This document shows positions 7,855 to 9,888 of a stretch of 9,888 nucleotides of DNA, piece by piece (the stretch's first letter is position 1; each line of letters starts with the position of its first letter). This DNA comes from Candidatus Hydrogenedentota bacterium (lineage in GTDB: Bacteria; Hydrogenedentota; Hydrogenedentia; Hydrogenedentales; SCBR16-9), in the NCBI GenBank assembly GCA_007116095.1, contig SKJD01000157.1, forward strand, positions 1 to 9,888, read 5' to 3'. A program made the position numbers and the translations under genes. Below the pieces are notes generated by a model that saw nothing but the letters and a program-made list of their open reading frames with translations, was not told the DNA's origin and searched no databases.

Positions 7855-7863
7855 ATTATACCA
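7855..7863 (-). promoter_or_regulatory. Extended -10 promoter element for tex
   Basis: The minus strand reads TGGTATAAT, a perfect TATAAT preceded by the TGn motif of extended -10 promoters. No good -35 lies upstream, which extended -10 promoters tolerate. Transcription would start near 7848, giving tex a leader of about 128 nt. Confidence 0.55.
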
Positions 7864-8039
7864 AGTTTCCCGCCATTATCATAGATTTTTCAGGAAATAA
7901 CCGAAGAACGAGATTTTGGGAGTGCACCCCCCTTCCACACGATAAAATTCCGGATGCCGATCTGTTGTTACTGCTCGGGTATATTTGGTTACGAATGCCA
8001 GCATCATAACCGACCGCAAAGCGGTTGCAGATTGGCCCC

Positions 8040-8088
8040 AGGGAGCAGGACACTAGCGGGAATGCATACAGCGTTTCCCCTGCTCCCT
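8040..8088. repeat. 10-bp perfect inverted repeat upstream of the phosphoesterase
   Basis: AGGGAGCAGG (8040-8049) and CCTGCTCCCT (8079-8088) are perfect inverted repeats with a 29-bp spacer. A nested GGAA/TTCC pair (8059-8062, 8075-8078) could extend the structure. The right arm overlaps where the -35 of the 8098-8103 promoter would lie. It could be an operator or an RNA hairpin; no U tract follows on either strand. Confidence 0.5.
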
Positions 8089-8097
8089 ATCTTTCAT

Positions 8098-8103
8098 TAT
8101 AAT
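8098..8103 (+). promoter_or_regulatory. Consensus -10 box for the YkuE-type phosphoesterase
   Basis: A perfect TATAAT. The -35 region is poor (TTTCCC near 8074-8079, about 18 bp upstream). The predicted transcription start is near 8110, which bears on the choice of start codon for the gene that follows. Confidence 0.45.
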
Positions 8104-8198
8104 GGCGGAAAGGAAGCATGTACTCTGCCTGCCTGTCGCAACAAAGATCACCATTGCAAACAGGTCGGTCGGGTCACAGATCACACAGGAATGAGATA

Positions 8199-9161
8199 TT
8201 GAATAGCTGCAAACTGGCAACCTGGAACGATGAAGATGAACCACCACGCGACCCGGAGGCGCTTTGGGAATACCGGAAGCAACTTGAAAAACGCTGGGAA
8301 TACAAGGATGGTTCGGAACACGACTTCAGCAATTTGCGTTCCGCGCTGACTGCCAAGGCAATCGAGTACAGCCTGCGCCTAACCGGATTGTACACACGCG
8401 GCTTCCAAAACGCCACCCGCCCGGAACTTGCCGACATTGCCTTATATTATCCCGAGCTGCCGATGGGATTGGACGGGCTGCAAATTCTTATGCTGTCGGA
8501 TTTACACCTGTCCGCAAATTACCCACAATTTGCCGAATCGGTCAGGACTATGGTGGCAGGGTTGAAGGTTGATTTGTGCCTGATGCCCGGAGACTATCGG
8601 TTTGGGCATCATGGCAAGGAGAGCCACATCTACCCGCAACTGGAAGCGATATTGTCCGGCATCACCGCGAGACGAGGTGTTTATGGCGTATTGGGCAACC
8701 ATGACTTCAGCTACATGGCGCCGCACTTACAGGCCCTGGGCATTCACATATTATTTAATGAGGGTATTGCTATCCTTTTTGGAGACGACCTCTTGTGGCT
8801 GGGGGGCTGTGACGATCCCCATCGCTTCAAGACAGACCACCTGGAAGCAGCACTCGGAAAGGCGCCCAAAGACGCCTTCAAGACGCTACTCATCCATACC
8901 CCGTGTCGGGTAGAGGAAGCCCATGCGCTGGGTGTGGACCTCTATCTGTGCGGCCACACCCACGGTGGACAAATCCGTTTCCCTGGAATCGGCGCGTTAA
9001 AAATGAACGCCCGGTGTCGACGTCGCTTCACCTACCGCCAATGGCGGACAGGAACCATGCAAGGCTATACTTCCCCCGGCCTTGGGACCACGGATGTACC
9101 GGTGCGATTTCTATGCCCCCCGGAAGCGCAATTAATTACCATTAAAAGAGGCAACGAATAG
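8199..9161 (+). CDS. Calcineurin-like metallophosphoesterase, YkuE/YaeI type
   Basis: In 320-aa numbering the metal-binding set is complete: D101-L-H103 (LSDLHLS), GD 131-132 (PGDYRFG), GNHD 166-169, H233 (LIHTP) and GHTHGGQIRFPG with H253 and H255. The closing TSPGLGTTDVPVRFLCPPE is typical of the YkuE/YaeI branch, which includes enzymes acting on lipid-linked pyrophosphates; the substrate here is unknown. An N-terminal region of ~95 residues, charged and helical, contains ALTAKAIEYSLRLTGLY and has no signal peptide or membrane segment. The start is uncertain. TTG 8199 has AGGA at 8187-8190 with an 8-nt spacer. ATG 8118 also has a purine-rich upstream stretch, but the 27 extra residues are Ser/Arg/Gln-rich and unlike a folded domain, and the TATAAT box at 8098 would leave it a leader of only ~8 nt. 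It appears monocistronic, with no plus-strand terminator recognised after it. Confidence 0.88.
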   Translation: MNSCKLATWNDEDEPPRDPEALWEYRKQLEKRWEYKDGSEHDFSNLRSALTAKAIEYSLRLTGLYTRGFQNATRPELADIALYYPELPMGLDGLQILMLSDLHLSANYPQFAESVRTMVAGLKVDLCLMPGDYRFGHHGKESHIYPQLEAILSGITARRGVYGVLGNHDFSYMAPHLQALGIHILFNEGIAILFGDDLLWLGGCDDPHRFKTDHLEAALGKAPKDAFKTLLIHTPCRVEEAHALGVDLYLCGHTHGGQIRFPGIGALKMNARCRRRFTYRQWRTGTMQGYTSPGLGTTDVPVRFLCPPEAQLITIKRGNE

Positions 9162-9200
9162 CTTACTAACGGGCAGTATCGTCAGCAGCCAATACGCCTC

Positions 9201-9228
9201 AAAAAAGATCGGGACGCAAATCCCGACC
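9201..9228 (-). terminator. Minus-strand intrinsic terminator of the small-ORF unit
   Basis: On the minus strand the RNA would form GGUCGGGA/UCCCGAUC, an 8-bp stem with one G-U pair and a UUUGCG loop, followed directly by six U (9206-9201). On the plus strand the G-U becomes an A-C mismatch and no U tract follows, so the signal is directional. It therefore implies a minus-strand transcript arriving from the right, although the annotated neighbour on the left is on the plus strand. Confidence 0.8.
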
Positions 9229-9326
9229 TAAGCCTAAGAAATGCGCCCCGACGCGATCTTTGCCGCCAGATAAGCGACAAGATCAAAAATTTATCTTTTC
9301 CCTGGATCAGCCTATATTAAGCTGAA

Positions 9327-9440
9327 CTACTTGGAGTGGATTTTGGGTGGATCCTCCACGCCAAAAAACAATTCAACGGATCGAAACATATCGTCAAAGA
9401 AAATTACCAACTGCTCTAAAAACTCGCGAATGCTTTCCAT
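9327..9440 (-). CDS. Small ORF, 37-aa Phe-rich amphipathic helix protein (hypothetical)
   Basis: No family recognised. Three things support it as real. GAGAGGAG at 9449-9456 puts AGGAG 8 nt before ATG 9440. A directional terminator lies about 100 nt after its stop. The peptide also has an ordered pattern: I4, L8, L11, F15, M18, V22 and F25 fall at strict 4-3-4-3 spacing, and F7, F14, F19 and F26 sit beside them, so residues ~3-27 should form an amphipathic, Phe-rich helix. Residues 29-37 (EDPPKIHSK) are a polar tail. The net charge is negative (8 Asp/Glu against 4 Lys/Arg). There is no signal peptide; the helix is too charged for a classic transmembrane segment but could self-associate or lie on a membrane. 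Alternatives are a small regulatory protein, a type I toxin-like peptide, or a leader peptide. A longer in-frame version to 9509 lacks a ribosome site. Confidence 0.5.
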   Translation of the reverse strand: MESIREFLEQLVIFFDDMFRSVELFFGVEDPPKIHSK

Positions 9441-9888
9441 GTGTAAAGCTCCTCTCAGGATTCTTTGCAGACCCTGTTCATGCCAGCCGACACTTCGCGA
9501 TCGGGTCATTATCGCATTCGGCCTATATACCTAAAGAACACATTGTACGAAAGTGCTATTCCATATCACTACGAAATCATGTCCCGAACCTACCGCTTCG
9601 CGTACTCCATTCATCATTTTTCGTTGGGCAACGTGCTGTGTTTCGTGTCGCTCATAAGAAATGTACCATACTTTTTCCGTCTTGGCAATACATTCCAAGA
9701 TTATCAGGATGGGACAGTTGAGCGCTAGCGTTGCCGAGCATTCAGGCCGGGTTACGCGACCATTTCCCTGCAACTTCCCCCTCTTTAACGACCTGGCGAA
9801 ATTAAAACGCCCGCCAAACAATTAATTATTCCACGCTACTTCCACTAAATTATGAGAATTTTCGGCGCCGCGCCGGATTGTGCGCTAC
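9441..9888. other. Right-end region with no convincing gene
   Basis: About 450 bp of lower GC than the rest. It holds the small-ORF Shine-Dalgarno and candidate promoter, a CGTTG/CAACG mini-hairpin (9624-9635) and the palindrome CGCTAGCG (9723-9730). Frames of 87-124 codons occur on both strands but lack ribosome sites and have no recognisable domains. An ATG at 9852 (+) is open to the window edge without a clear Shine-Dalgarno; it may or may not begin the next gene. Confidence 0.5.
9508..9516 (-). promoter_or_regulatory. Candidate extended -10 promoter for the small ORF
   Basis: The minus strand reads TGCGATAAT, a TGn motif followed by GATAAT (5 of 6 to TATAAT). No good -35 is seen. Transcription would start near 9500, giving a leader of about 60 nt before ATG 9440 and, with the terminator near 9201, a transcript of about 300 nt. 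Confidence 0.35.

Larger units (their letters stand above)
7721..8198. other. Divergent intergenic region between tex and the YkuE-type phosphoesterase
   Basis: About 480 bp without a convincing gene. It holds the tex Shine-Dalgarno (7727-7730) and the 8-bp palindrome CTGTACAG (7744-7751) in the tex leader. The tex extended -10 is at 7855-7863. A small hairpin CGACCGC/GCGGTTG (8011-8027) has an AAA loop and one G-U pair on the plus strand. Then follow a 10-bp inverted repeat (8040-8088) and a TATAAT box (8098-8103). The sequence is more AT-rich than the flanking genes. Nothing recognisable as a riboswitch or tRNA was seen. Confidence 0.6.

Noticed and set aside
8011..8027. CGACCGC/GCGGTTG hairpin as a terminator
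   Set aside because: No U tract on either strand and no upstream gene to terminate.
8118..8198. N-terminal extension of the phosphoesterase from ATG 8118
   Set aside because: Kept as an alternative only: the extra residues are low in order and the -10 box leaves almost no leader.
9465..9728. 87-codon plus-strand frame
   Set aside because: TTG start with a poorly spaced AGGA, no domain, and the opposite strand carries a better supported small-ORF promoter.
9531..9821. 96-codon minus-strand frame
   Set aside because: TTG start without a ribosome site and an irregular, non-domain-like composition.
9852..9888. ATG open to the right edge (M-R-I-F-G...)
   Set aside because: Only 12 codons visible and no Shine-Dalgarno; cannot be called a gene from this window.

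Overview
This is a chromosomal window from a fairly GC-rich bacterium. An Lgt lipoprotein transferase, a Tex-type RNA-binding protein and a DksA/TraR-type zinc-finger regulator together suggest a proteobacterium. A gammaproteobacterial or acidithiobacillia-like lineage is my guess, at low confidence. No phage, transposon, CRISPR array, rRNA or tRNA was seen.

Layout. At the left edge (2-1483, +) is the 3' part of a RACo/DUF4445-type ASKHA ATPase, the family that reductively reactivates corrinoid proteins. Its N-terminal ferredoxin domain would lie outside the window. It converges, with a 30-bp gap, on a block of minus-strand genes. Reading that block in its own direction (right to left): tex (5237-7720), the dksA-like gene (4688-5059), a strong intrinsic terminator (4630-4663), then lgt (3544-4467), a CpdA-like metallophosphoesterase (2556-3461) and an unrecognised coiled-coil/single-TM protein (1514-2464). 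The last three look like one transcription unit, ending at a weak hairpin near 1505-1526.

A roughly 480-bp divergent region (7721-8198) separates tex from a plus-strand metallophosphoesterase of the YkuE/YaeI type (8199-9161). It carries a consensus extended -10 for tex, a TATAAT box for the phosphoesterase, and a 10-bp inverted repeat over the weak -35 region of the latter.

The last 730 bp hold no large gene, but they contain a convincing small minus-strand unit: an extended -10-like box, a strong Shine-Dalgarno, a 37-codon ORF encoding a phenylalanine-rich amphipathic helix with perfect heptads, and an intrinsic terminator that forms properly only on the minus strand. This small ORF is the least explained and most interesting item.

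Functionally, most of the window is housekeeping: lipoprotein maturation, transcription/translation-associated RNA binding, RNA polymerase control and phosphoester hydrolysis. Novelty candidates are the small ORF and the unrecognised membrane protein at 1514-2464. Unusual basic C-terminal tails occur on both Lgt and Tex.
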